64,000 bases of DNA from a virus. The translations under genes and the position numbers were made by a program. The first letter of the stretch is position 1. Each line of letters begins with the position of its first letter. The notes below the pieces were generated by a model. It was given only the letters and a program-made list of their open reading frames with translations, had not been told where the DNA came from and made no database searches. Positions 24,718 to 31,072 of this stretch are shown here, in pieces. The stretch spans positions 1 through 64,000 of the IMG/VR virus record IMGVR_UViG_3300017991_000075; one strand, 5' to 3'.

Positions 24718-25043
24718 TAGGGTCCTCCTGTCTTTTCGCGTTCACGCAAGCGATACCAGTAAAGCTCATCGCTTGAACAAATCTCAACAGTAACAAGACC
24801 GGCGCTGTACATTACGAACGCATACTCATCCGGATTTACCCAAACCGTATGAGACGTATCCCAACGCCAGTCCTGTCGTTCTATAAAGCCCGCAGGCAAC
24901 TCTCTAAACATTTCCTCCCGTGTATGATAACGACGCGGCCCTGAAAGGTGCGTCGTGATTGTTCCAGTCGGAGTCTTGCGTGTGAGAACTCCGTTGCAGT
25001 GCTTCTCGATGAAGCTATCGAATTCCGGCGTCAATCGCGGCAT
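24717..25043 (-). CDS. Hypothetical protein, 108 aa
   Basis: The ATG at 25043 gives the better start; a TTG at 25052 is also in frame. The protein has a threonine/proline rich N-terminus, then FRELPAGFIERQDWRWDTSH, with no recognised motif. It overlaps the upstream gene by 29 bp. The ribosome site is poor in both cases, so the exact start is uncertain. Confidence 0.45.
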   Translation of the reverse strand: MPRLTPEFDSFIEKHCNGVLTRKTPTGTITTHLSGPRRYHTREEMFRELPAGFIERQDWRWDTSHTVWVNPDEYAFVMYSAGLVTVEICSSDELYWYRLREREKTGGP

Positions 25044-25302
25044 CCTTAGCAACCCATTCCCTCAACTGCCGGACTTCACGCTTGGCTTTATCGGCCTTGC
25101 GCTGCTCACGAAGCTCGATTGCAACCCGTGCAGCCTTTTCATAGGGAACGCCAGTAACACGTTCCGTAAGCAATCCGGTGCCCTTAGCGAGATCACGCAA
25201 ACGGCGATTACTCATGTTGTTACGCAGGAACAGCTTTGCGAGAACATCAATCTGGTCAATGTTTTCTACCAGTGCCCTCACGAGTGTGTGCATCTTAGCC
25301 AT
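25015..25302 (-). CDS. Helical hypothetical protein, 95 aa
   Basis: Helical protein, basic in its second half (KAARVAIELREQRKADKAKR). It has RLRDLAKGTGLLTERVTGVP, which reads as a helix-turn-helix or helical hairpin. The ATG lies behind AAAGG. It is the first gene after the structured non-coding region at 25355-25713, so that region lies in or near its 5' leader. Confidence 0.5.
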   Translation of the reverse strand: MAKMHTLVRALVENIDQIDVLAKLFLRNNMSNRRLRDLAKGTGLLTERVTGVPYEKAARVAIELREQRKADKAKREVRQLREWVAKDAAIDAGIR

Positions 25303-25354
25303 GATTCAAACCTTTCTTGTTAGAACAAAAACACTTGGTTTATTAGTCAGGACT

Positions 25355-25425
25355 GCCCCGACTTCCTTATCGTCCGCAGGTACGGGCGATAAGAGAGTCG
25401 GGGCACTGTGTCTACACAGTGCCCC
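25355..25425. promoter_or_regulatory. Two mutually exclusive hairpins upstream of 25302
   Basis: Hairpin A pairs GCCCCGACT (25355-25363) with AGTCGGGGC (25396-25404), extended by CTTATCG/CGATAAG after a 2x2 internal loop. Hairpin B pairs GGGGCACTGTG (25400-25410) with CACAGTGCCCC (25415-25425) around a four-base loop. They share 25400-25404, so only one can form fully. This looks like a switch in the leader of the gene starting at 25302. There is no T-run beside either, so they are not simple terminators. They could be part of the larger structured RNA next door. Confidence 0.5.
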
Positions 25426-25713
25426 TCTCACGGATTGCTTTCCGTTCAACACAGTTTTTGATTGTGGTTATATTACTTCCACGCTCTTAGCGTTCAGTTC
25501 CTCATCGTACTAGGTTCACCGTATAACCGCGTCTGAGTCTTCACATTCATTACCTTGGGCGTACTCTGGACCCTCCGTAATATAGCTCGCTGATTCCCCG
25601 TCTCCCATAAGGGGCAAGCTGGTCACACTATCCACGCTGCACTTCTAACAGCGCAACGCTTTTTAGGAATCCGTTTTCATGCCTCTAAGAGTCCGTCCTG
25701 AACGAATCAGCGA
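25426..25713 (-). ncRNA. Candidate large structured non-coding RNA
   Basis: No gene of significant length is found on either strand. Long-range complementarity is dense. A 10-bp helix pairs 25587-25596 (TCGCTGATTC) with 25704-25713. An 8-bp helix pairs 25469-25476 (TATATTAC) with 25577-25584. Local hairpins include CGCTG/CAGCG near 25645, ACGCT/AGCGT near 25485, ACGGA/TCCGT near 25435 and CCCC/GGGG near 25605. The helices are compatible with one another and are perfect at sequence level, so the strand cannot be fixed; flanking genes run leftward, so minus is assumed. It lacks a tRNA-like T arm, so tmRNA is not supported, and I do not recognise RNase P or group I/II intron motifs. A large phage RNA such as GOLLD or ROOL is possible but not shown. 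Confidence 0.4.
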
Positions 25714-25767
25714 TACCTCTATAGCGCATTTTCACAAATTTTGATTAGAACCGCGTACCTACACTGT

Positions 25768-25779
25768 ACGGTATACCGT
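25768..25779. promoter_or_regulatory. Perfect 12-bp palindrome ACGGTATACCGT
   Basis: ACGGTATACCGT is self-complementary and lies in the 880-bp non-coding stretch between the genes at 25302 and 26186. It may be a dimeric repressor site or part of an RNA hairpin. Confidence 0.35.
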
Positions 25780-26007
25780 TCCGATGTCTGTCACCAGCAA
25801 CACGGAACCATGATTATTAGAGAGTATTTCCCTAACACGATACGCATTATCTAAAGGAGTTTTGCGTAAACGGATGATGATGTCAAATAGCGTAGACATA
25901 CCGCGACTAGCGATTATGACGTCTCCTTATACGTACTACGTCACAAACGTTTTTACGTTATGTCCGCAACAATCCGCGCAACATTTCCGCAATCGTACTA
26001 TGTTGCG

Positions 26008-26035
26008 CACAACCCGAAATATGTGGCGGGTTGTG
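26008..26035. promoter_or_regulatory. Inverted repeat CACAACCCG / CGGGTTGTG
   Basis: A 9-bp inverted repeat (26008-26016 and 26027-26035) flanking 10 bases. The arm ACACAACCCG is the same sequence found inside each 33-bp repeat at 26955-27053, and CGGGTTGTGT occurs again near 26169. This shared word links the two non-coding stretches on either side of the KEAT gene. The rest of 25780-26092 shows no gene I can support. Confidence 0.5.
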
Positions 26036-26092
26036 TCCGTTACGGGTTGTTACTTGCTATAATTGCCAAAAAACGGAGTGTAAACGGTTTTA

Positions 26093-26136
26093 CCGTTACT
26101 TATGCCCCTTGAACGTTCAAGGGGCATAAGTAACGG
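26093..26136. terminator. Perfect 44-bp palindrome downstream of the KEAT gene
   Basis: A fully self-complementary 44-bp sequence (22-bp arms, CCGTTACTTATGCCCCTTGA...). On the leftward strand it follows the 26186-26674 gene and is followed by a T-rich stretch ending in TTTTTT (26068-26073). It should form a very stable hairpin and probably terminates leftward transcription, although such an exact palindrome could also be a protein-binding or processing site. Confidence 0.6.
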
Positions 26137-26156
26137 CACTACAAATTGTAGTGCCG
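26134..26156. terminator. Second hairpin downstream of the KEAT gene
   Basis: CGGCACTACAA and TTGTAGTGCCG pair over 11 bp around a single central base. It overlaps the 44-bp palindrome by three bases, so the two hairpins lie back to back 30 bp past the stop of the KEAT gene. A tandem or bidirectional terminator is the likeliest reading. Confidence 0.55.
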
Positions 26157-26185
26157 TTTCAAGGTTTCCGGGTTGTGTTCGTTGC

Positions 26186-26674
26186 TTATGCCTTATTGAA
26201 AGCATCCGCTATCGCGTCCGTTACTGCCGTTTTTACGGCATCCGCTATAGCGTCCGCGATCGGTAGCATTGCAGAAGCTTCTGCCGTTGCTTCCTTAGTT
26301 GCTTCCTTGGTTGCTTCCTTGGTTGCTTCCTTGGTTGCTTCCTTGGTTGCCTTGCGTTTCGGTGCAAACGTTTCAAGCTTCATTCTGCTATGCGTTACTG
26401 TCAATCCCGCGAAACGTTTTGTTAGTCCAGAAACACGGGTTTTCGCTTCCTTCATCGCTTCCCGTAACGCGGTTTTCGGCAGTCCCGTTAGTGGGAGAAA
26501 ACAAGCTTTCCGCGTTTCCGTATTGCGTTTTGCCTTCGTTGCTCTGAATCCCCAAGCTTGCAAAGTGTTCGTTACTGCTTGGCGTAGTTCGTTGCTTTCC
26601 GATTGAACAAAACACCACAAAAAAGCACGTTCAACAATCGTAGTAACCTTGATACGAGTAACCTTGTTAGCCAT
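26186..26674 (-). CDS. Basic protein with five KEAT repeats
   Basis: A 162-residue protein. Residues 1-105 are basic and helical (MANKVTRIKVTTIVERAFLW, KAKRNTETRKACFLPLTGLP). Five exact KEAT repeats lie at about residues 110-129. The alanine-rich C-terminus (ADAIADAVKTAVTDAIADAF) is amphipathic. The gene is isolated: non-coding sequence of 880 bp lies downstream and 520 bp upstream, and it has its own promoter, structured leader and terminator. Base composition is T/A richer around it than in the neighbouring genes. This looks like a separately regulated, strongly expressed gene. DNA or RNA binding is suggested by charge. Function unknown; the ribosome site is AGGAGTGTATTACA followed by ATG. 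Confidence 0.65.
   Translation of the reverse strand: MANKVTRIKVTTIVERAFLWCFVQSESNELRQAVTNTLQAWGFRATKAKRNTETRKACFLPLTGLPKTALREAMKEAKTRVSGLTKRFAGLTVTHSRMKLETFAPKRKATKEATKEATKEATKEATKEATAEASAMLPIADAIADAVKTAVTDAIADAFNKA
26286..26345 (-). repeat. 12-bp tandem repeat encoding KEAT
   Basis: Five units of GTTGCTTCCTTG (plus-strand sense) run in frame from 26286 to 26345, differing by a single base in the first unit. Such identity at DNA level suggests recent slippage expansion. Confidence 0.9.
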
Positions 26675-26701
26675 TGTAATACACTCCTATGTAAAAGATC
26701 G

Positions 26702-26760
26702 TTTCCGCATAGGTAGCAAGGCATACCGTATGCCTTGCGTTTTAACCTTGCTAGCGGAAA
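26702..26760 (-). promoter_or_regulatory. Structured leader of the KEAT gene
   Basis: GCAAGGCATAC/GTATGCCTTGC pair (26716-26738, one-base loop). The outer arms TTTCCGC (26702-26708) and GCGGAAA (26754-26760) pair, as do TAGCAAGG (26714-26721) and CCTTGCTA (26746-26753). TAGCAAGG can pair in two ways (with 26733-26738 or 26746-26753), giving alternative folds between promoter and ribosome site. Confidence 0.55.
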
Positions 26761-26779
26761 TGTAAAAGAACCTGTACGG

Positions 26780-26807
26780 AATATAGCTTTATTTGTTGCT
26801 ATGTAAA
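26780..26807 (-). promoter_or_regulatory. Sigma70-like promoter for the KEAT gene
   Basis: On the minus strand TTTACA (-35) and TATATT (-10) are separated by 16 bp, in an AT-rich setting, with a predicted start near 26773 and about 100 nt of leader before the ATG at 26674. No competing gene is present upstream for 380 bp. Confidence 0.5.
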
Positions 26808-26864
26808 AACAAAACTTGATAGATACGCCAAAAAAAACTTTTTAGATAACACAAAAAACACTTG

Positions 26865-26886
26865 AAACCCCCATATATAGGGGTTT
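26865..26886. terminator. Hairpin with T-run, possible bidirectional terminator
   Basis: AAACCCC and GGGGTTT pair around an 8-base loop; TTTTT follows on the plus strand and TGTTTTTTG follows on the minus strand after a short gap. It lies between the primase gene and the KEAT promoter and could end leftward transcription of the primase operon. Confidence 0.5.
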
Positions 26887-26954
26887 TTAGGCATTTTCTT
26901 GGCAGATTATTTTGTATAAAATATCGTATTTTGTGGTAATTTTCTGGCCAAAAA

Positions 26955-27053
26955 ACGGCAAGAAAACCGCCACGAACACAACCCGAAACGGCAAGAAAAC
27001 CGCCACGAACACAACCCGAAACGGCAAGAAAACCGCCACGAACACAACCCGAA
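26955..27053. repeat. Three exact 33-bp tandem repeats
   Basis: Units start at 26955, 26988 and 27021, each 33 bp (ACGGCAAGAAAACCGCCACG...), followed by a partial fourth at 27054. All three are identical. They lie in the 520-bp non-coding gap between the primase and KEAT genes. The internal word ACACAACCCG recurs at 26008 and its complement near 26031 and 26169. They might be iterons of an origin or operator sites. The repeats are continuous with no spacers, so not CRISPR. The rest of 26675-27193 holds the promoter, leader and hairpin listed separately. Confidence 0.7.
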
Positions 27054-27193
27054 ACGGCGCACTACCGAACATCTGTATGCACAAACACTGGCCAGAAAAA
27101 CAGCAGGGGCGGACCAAAATCAGGCCGCCTAAAATCTGCCAGAAAAGTCAGGAAACCCACGCCACAGAAAAGCCCCAAGAAACCGGCTCGTAT

Positions 27194-28186
27194 CTACTCC
27201 CATAGCCAATCAGGCTCTGACGCCGATGCAAGCACCCTTTGACGGTCTCCCACAGACAGGTCGTTCCAGTCTTTTTCAACGGGTGTTCGTGCCAGGATTG
27301 CCCGTTTTCCGTGCCCAAGAAAAGCCCTGCATACGGCAGCGCTCTCAGAACGGGCGTCCGGATCGAACCCAAGAATGATTTGACGGGCTGGATGCTGCAA
27401 CAACAGACCGAATTGAGCAAGGCTAATGCTCTTACCGAAACAACTGATCGCCGGATAACCTGCCTGCTCCACAGCCCATGCATTGAAAACACCTTCTACC
27501 ACCACAACCGTATCAGCCTGCTCCCACCGATCATAGTTGTACAGGAACTGCGACTTACTGAGAGGTACATCCTTGTTGCTGGGGTTCAGATACTTGAGCT
27601 TCGGATTGAAACGTTTACCGTGATCCCACGCCTGAAAGTAGACGAAGGCCCCGCCGACATAAACCGGCAGACAGGTCCTCTCTCGATACTTACCTGTCAC
27701 GAAATACCCAGCACGCATGCCAAGAAAAAGATCAGGATCGAAACCACGATCAATGATCTCCTGAGCACTCTCGATCGCCGTATCAAGAGCCGCTTCATAT
27801 GGTGGAGTCTGCCCATGCCACATCAGACCTTCAACCTCAAGGTGCTGCAGGTAATCCGGGTCGGCCATTTCCGTAGCCTGGTTATTCCTGAACTCCTCGA
27901 ACATCTCTGCGATAAGATGCGGGTAACGAACATGATCGTCATCAGCAGCGTTGAACATCCGCCTGGCGCTGGCGTAGGTGATGTCCTCGTACTCGGCAAC
28001 AAGTGTTATACCGGTGCCGCCCATACCGCAGCGATAACAGATGAAACGATTCTTTCTAGCGTTGAACCAGAGCTTGAGTTCACGGCCGCAGAAGGGGCAA
28101 TCGAACTTGTACTCCTCGTCATCGCTGCCACGGAACGCAAGGTTGCGCTGTGCCCACTCAAGGATTTTATGGCCGATTTCAGACAT
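27194..28186 (-). CDS. DnaG-type DNA primase
   Basis: A 330-residue DnaG-like primase. The N-terminal zinc ribbon has ligands C30, C33, C50 and C53 (CPFC and CYRCG). The Toprim region has VVVVEGVFNAWAV near residue 235 and ILGFDPDA near 278, giving the acidic metal-binding residues. It should make RNA primers for lagging-strand synthesis with the DnaB-like helicase encoded two genes upstream. It is short compared with bacterial DnaG and lacks a helicase-binding C-terminal domain that I can recognise. The ATG at 28186 abuts the upstream stop as TAATG. Confidence 0.9.
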   Translation of the reverse strand: MSEIGHKILEWAQRNLAFRGSDDEEYKFDCPFCGRELKLWFNARKNRFICYRCGMGGTGITLVAEYEDITYASARRMFNAADDDHVRYPHLIAEMFEEFRNNQATEMADPDYLQHLEVEGLMWHGQTPPYEAALDTAIESAQEIIDRGFDPDLFLGMRAGYFVTGKYRERTCLPVYVGGAFVYFQAWDHGKRFNPKLKYLNPSNKDVPLSKSQFLYNYDRWEQADTVVVVEGVFNAWAVEQAGYPAISCFGKSISLAQFGLLLQHPARQIILGFDPDARSESAAVCRAFLGHGKRAILARTPVEKDWNDLSVGDRQRVLASASEPDWLWE

Positions 28187-28746
28187 TAGAACGGTGTCCA
28201 GTCATCAGGGCAGGCAGGAACAACACCCCATATGCGATTCGGCATCTGATCGTTCACAAGAATGCAATCAGGCAAACCGTATTTTTCTTCAAGATAATCC
28301 CGGATCGCTTTCCATTTGACATGCCAAAAACTATCCGGCTGATTGTAGGTCTGCGACTCAACAAAACGAGCGTCCGTTTTTTCGATTATTTCACGCAGCT
28401 CCTGAGACCGGATGAAGAAAAACTTCACTTGCCGCTCAAACGCTTCTGCAATCGACAGCTTGAACCAACACTTGCGTTTACCGTCGCCATTCATGCTGCT
28501 GGTACGATGCCGCTGATACACGACCACGCAGTAAACCTTATCCTCCTTGAGGCACTCGTTGAACTGAGGAGCTTTGATCACGACACGATAGTATTCATGA
28601 CAACAGGCTTTGACCTCGATAAACGGCTCCTGAAGATCAAACCGCTCACGCACGACTTTCTCAGCCAAGGACCCGGAGGTAGCGGTTCCCTTATGCTGCT
28701 GCTGCCAATACTCAGGCGTGAAAATCTTTTTCCTACGCTTGGCCAC
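28186..28746 (-). CDS. Hypothetical protein, possible PD-(D/E)xK nuclease
   Basis: A 186-residue protein between the helicase and primase genes. Residues ~27-48 give SLAEKVVRERFDLQEPFIEV, then KACCHEYY: the EVK with an upstream glutamate could be a PD-(D/E)xK active site, but the fold is not secure from sequence alone. Its position in the replication operon supports a replication or repair role. Otherwise no family recognised. Confidence 0.4.
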   Translation of the reverse strand: MAKRRKKIFTPEYWQQQHKGTATSGSLAEKVVRERFDLQEPFIEVKACCHEYYRVVIKAPQFNECLKEDKVYCVVVYQRHRTSSMNGDGKRKCWFKLSIAEAFERQVKFFFIRSQELREIIEKTDARFVESQTYNQPDSFWHVKWKAIRDYLEEKYGLPDCILVNDQMPNRIWGVVPACPDDWTPF

Positions 28747-30145
28747 TTTGTTGCCCGTTCAAAAATCCAAGCATCTGATCCTTACCCGGCAAAGGATAAG
28801 CACCCGCATTACCCTTTCTCTCTTTCTCTTCGAGACGTGCCAGGTTGAAATCGATGTTGAACATCAGTTCGTGATATTTAGGGCCAACACGATTCTTTGC
28901 CACGAACAACCGCATCTGGCCCATGTTGTACTCGACATCCGTCTGACAGATCGCAAGAATCACATCAGCTATCGCAGCCTTCTCAAAACACGCTGCAAGA
29001 TCCTGAAGCGTAACACGTTCCTTTTTCGATCCCTCACGATTTGTCTGCGTAGCTGTCACCAACGCCGCATCGAACTCAACAGCGATGCCACGGAGCTGCG
29101 TGTATAGATCAGCCAGCGCATCGTACTTGCTATCCCGTTTCGGCAGCTTCATGAGATCAGGGTAATCAAGCACGATGGCATCGATCTTGTGACCCCAATG
29201 AGCCTGCACTGTATTCAGAAACCCGTAGAGATCCTCGATTGCCAGCTTTCCTGTTGCAAACTCACCGAGAAAAAGCCTGGCTGTAGTGTTGTCTCTGAGG
29301 AAATGCACCCAATTCCAAACATCCTGAAAACGAGCCCGAAACTCCTGCGGGGGAATGCCAGTCAAACAGGCGAGCACCTTCTGCAGAATCAGCGCCTGAC
29401 TTTGTTCGAGCGTAACATGAACGACTTTCTTTCCCTGCTTCAGCATCGCCGCCGCACATGCCGCGAGCACTGTGCTCTTGCCTCTGTTCGGGGGACCTTC
29501 AAACAACAGCATCTCTTTACGGCCAGGACCGCCTGCGATACAGGAATCTATCGAGTTGATACCAAGCGGCACCGGATAACGAGGATCTTGAATGACAGCA
29601 GCCTGATATGTGAAATCGGCATCCCTGAACAGATCCATCCCCACCTGAAGACCGCCGCCGATGCTACTGATGTCCTTGAGTTTGTCAGCAAAACGAATCA
29701 CATCGATCTCACGACCTTGATCGATGTTCTCCTTCATCTCGACAACCATGCCGCGACACGCCTGTTCTTTCGCCCACTCATACACCTGGGTACGAACGTA
29801 ATCTGCATCGAGCATCGGAGCGTCAAACAGCGCCTGTTCGATCATCTGCATCTGAGCTTCGGCCTGCGGCTGCTCCGCCTCCATTCGAGCGGCAACATAC
29901 CTTTGCCGCTCAAGCTCAAACACGGAACGTACACACGGTGATCGGTACTTGTCGTAATAGCTATAGATGATCTCGACGGCTTGAACCAGGTAGATCCCAC
30001 CGAGCCCGGTACTGAAGAACTCAGGAGGCACGCAGCCTCTAACAACACTGAGAAAGTGAACATCTCTCGCCAACAACTTCACAACCGACTGAGAGAACGT
30101 TGGCGGAAACCGTTCAGCTCTTAGAAATTCTTCTGAGCTGCTCAT
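28733..30145 (-). CDS. DnaB-like replicative helicase
   Basis: 470 residues from ATG 30145, which has AAGGA six bases upstream; a longer frame from 30217 lacks a ribosome site. The N-terminal domain is helical. The RecA-fold core has Walker A GPPNRGKST near residue 218, Walker B VLDYPDL about 100 residues further, and a TATQTNRE segment typical of the DnaB family sensor loop. It should be the hexameric helicase that unwinds the fork and cooperates with the primase. It is co-transcribed with the loader-position gene upstream. Confidence 0.9.
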   Translation of the reverse strand: MSSSEEFLRAERFPPTFSQSVVKLLARDVHFLSVVRGCVPPEFFSTGLGGIYLVQAVEIIYSYYDKYRSPCVRSVFELERQRYVAARMEAEQPQAEAQMQMIEQALFDAPMLDADYVRTQVYEWAKEQACRGMVVEMKENIDQGREIDVIRFADKLKDISSIGGGLQVGMDLFRDADFTYQAAVIQDPRYPVPLGINSIDSCIAGGPGRKEMLLFEGPPNRGKSTVLAACAAAMLKQGKKVVHVTLEQSQALILQKVLACLTGIPPQEFRARFQDVWNWVHFLRDNTTARLFLGEFATGKLAIEDLYGFLNTVQAHWGHKIDAIVLDYPDLMKLPKRDSKYDALADLYTQLRGIAVEFDAALVTATQTNREGSKKERVTLQDLAACFEKAAIADVILAICQTDVEYNMGQMRLFVAKNRVGPKYHELMFNIDFNLARLEEKERKGNAGAYPLPGKDQMLGFLNGQQSGQA

Positions 30146-30746
30146 TACGAATCCTTCTGACCATTTCAGTAAACTCGGTATCGGCGGCGAACTGCTCGCA
30201 GACTTGTCGCACACCATCCAGGTAACTTCCCTGGAGCTGCCCTTCGTTCAGCAGCTTGATAAACGTTTCATCTGTCGCCAGAAAATAGGGCGACATCCCG
30301 CCAGCACTCATGCGCATCAACAATTCATAGTCGCTACCGAACAGCGCCTGATTCTGTTCAATCAACTGTAGAGTGCAAGTAATATCATTCCGGATCAAGT
30401 CCGCGTAGGTGTCGTTCATCGGGTGGCACTTGTTCAGCGGCTTGTAAGCCCGGTACTGCAAATACTTCGATCTGCAGTCCTGTGTGTTCAGATACTTCGG
30501 GCCTCTGAAGCGGGGCTTCAACCAAGGCACGCAGACTTGCAGGTAATCTTTCGACCAGATCCCCATCGTCAGGCACCACTGAAACATATTGTAAAACGTC
30601 GCGTAGTTCTTGCGCTGTTCGACAGATTTACCGGAACGACGATTGAAGATGTAGACAACGATGCCGTGTGCCTCGTGATACCGGCGCTCGTACAAGTCGA
30701 AGAGAGACCTGATAATCCTGTTCAACTCTTGCTGATCGTACTGCAT
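30114..30746 (-). CDS. Leader-controlled first gene of helicase-primase operon
   Basis: The ATG at 30746 is chosen because the promoter at 30867-30894 and the terminator at 30765-30798 both lie upstream of it. A longer ORF from 30881 would begin upstream of the promoter's -10 box. The 210-residue product has many aromatic and basic residues (FNRRSGKSVEQRKNYATFYN, KPRFRGPKYLNTQDCRSKYL), with a helical C-terminus. Being directly upstream of the DnaB-like helicase, it occupies the position of helicase loaders or replication initiators, but it lacks a Walker motif, so it is not a DnaC-type ATPase. Function unknown. Confidence 0.6.
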   Translation of the reverse strand: MQYDQQELNRIIRSLFDLYERRYHEAHGIVVYIFNRRSGKSVEQRKNYATFYNMFQWCLTMGIWSKDYLQVCVPWLKPRFRGPKYLNTQDCRSKYLQYRAYKPLNKCHPMNDTYADLIRNDITCTLQLIEQNQALFGSDYELLMRMSAGGMSPYFLATDETFIKLLNEGQLQGSYLDGVRQVCEQFAADTEFTEMVRRIRNEQLRRISKS

Positions 30747-30758
30747 CACAATCTCAAG

Positions 30759-30798
30759 AAAAAACCTCTGGCAGATGCTGTGACCCATCTGCCAGAGG
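30759..30798 (-). terminator. Intrinsic terminator between promoter and first gene (attenuator)
   Basis: On the minus strand CCTCTGGCAGATG and CATCTGCCAGAGG form a perfect 13-bp stem with an 8-base loop, immediately followed by TTTTTT. It ends just 13 bases before the ATG at 30746 and no gene precedes it in this direction. It therefore sits in a leader and would stop transcription unless anti-terminated. Confidence 0.75.
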
Positions 30799-30866
30799 CA
30801 CCCCCGTGCGCTAAATGACACGAGTTTATAGCTTCTTGCGCCGGTCACAGGCGGCTTAGATGAAGG

Positions 30867-30894
30867 AAGATACTTTGACACGATAACATGTCAA
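30867..30894 (-). promoter_or_regulatory. Leftward promoter with embedded inverted repeat
   Basis: Minus-strand TTGACA (30889-30894) with a 16-bp spacer to TATCTT (30867-30872). The -35 is one arm of the exact inverted repeat TTGACA-N8-TGTCAA (30875-30894), so a dimeric regulator could sit over it. Predicted start near 30860. Confidence 0.5.
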
Positions 30895-30905
30895 GAATTT
30901 TTCTG

Positions 30906-30933
30906 TTGACAGGCCCCGATTTCGTTCTACCTT
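30906..30933 (+). promoter_or_regulatory. Rightward promoter candidate
   Basis: Plus-strand TTGACA (30906-30911), 16-bp spacer, TACCTT (30928-30933). The -10 is weak. It diverges from the leftward promoter and would drive the recombination/replication genes starting at 31073. Confidence 0.4.
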
Positions 30934-30939
30934 TAGTGC

Positions 30940-31050
30940 AGCTACAGTGCTGCAGTGTACGAGGTTTTTTGATTGAACAGAATTCGGTCGCCCCATCCCT
31001 CGAAGCACTGTAGCTAGTCCTTCCTTGAGCCTCGGCACAAGAGGATGGGG
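30940..31050 (+). promoter_or_regulatory. Structured leader of the rightward operon
   Basis: AGCTACAGTGCT (30940-30951) and AGCACTGTAGCT (31004-31015) are perfect 12-bp inverted repeats, and CCCCATCC (30991-30998) pairs with GGATGGGG (31043-31050). The pairs cross each other in position, so they form either alternative folds or a pseudoknot-like arrangement before the ATG at 31073. Confidence 0.45.
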
Positions 31051-31072
31051 TGGCCTCCGTGACAGGGCCGGG

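Noticed and set aside
25862-26062. Plus-strand ORF of 66 codons
   Set aside because: TTG start, no family, single ORF on the opposite strand within a structured non-coding region. Composition does not suggest a gene.
25303-26185. tRNA, tmRNA or RNase P RNA in the non-coding region
   Set aside because: No T-arm, no CCA-type acceptor end and no conserved RNase P core could be found on either strand.
26151-26606. Long plus-strand ORF opposite the KEAT gene
   Set aside because: It is the complement of the KEAT repeat gene (SLVASLVAS repeats), with no ribosome site and in the wrong orientation for the operon.
26955-27053. CRISPR array in the 33-bp repeats
   Set aside because: The units are contiguous with no spacers and no cas gene is present.
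26912-27205. Plus-strand ORF with KTATNTTRNG repeats
   Set aside because: It is a reading of the three 33-bp repeats in non-coding DNA, runs against the transcription of both neighbours and overlaps the primase stop.
30747-30881. N-terminal extension of the first leftward gene to 30881
   Set aside because: The extension spans the terminator hairpin and starts upstream of the promoter's -10 box.
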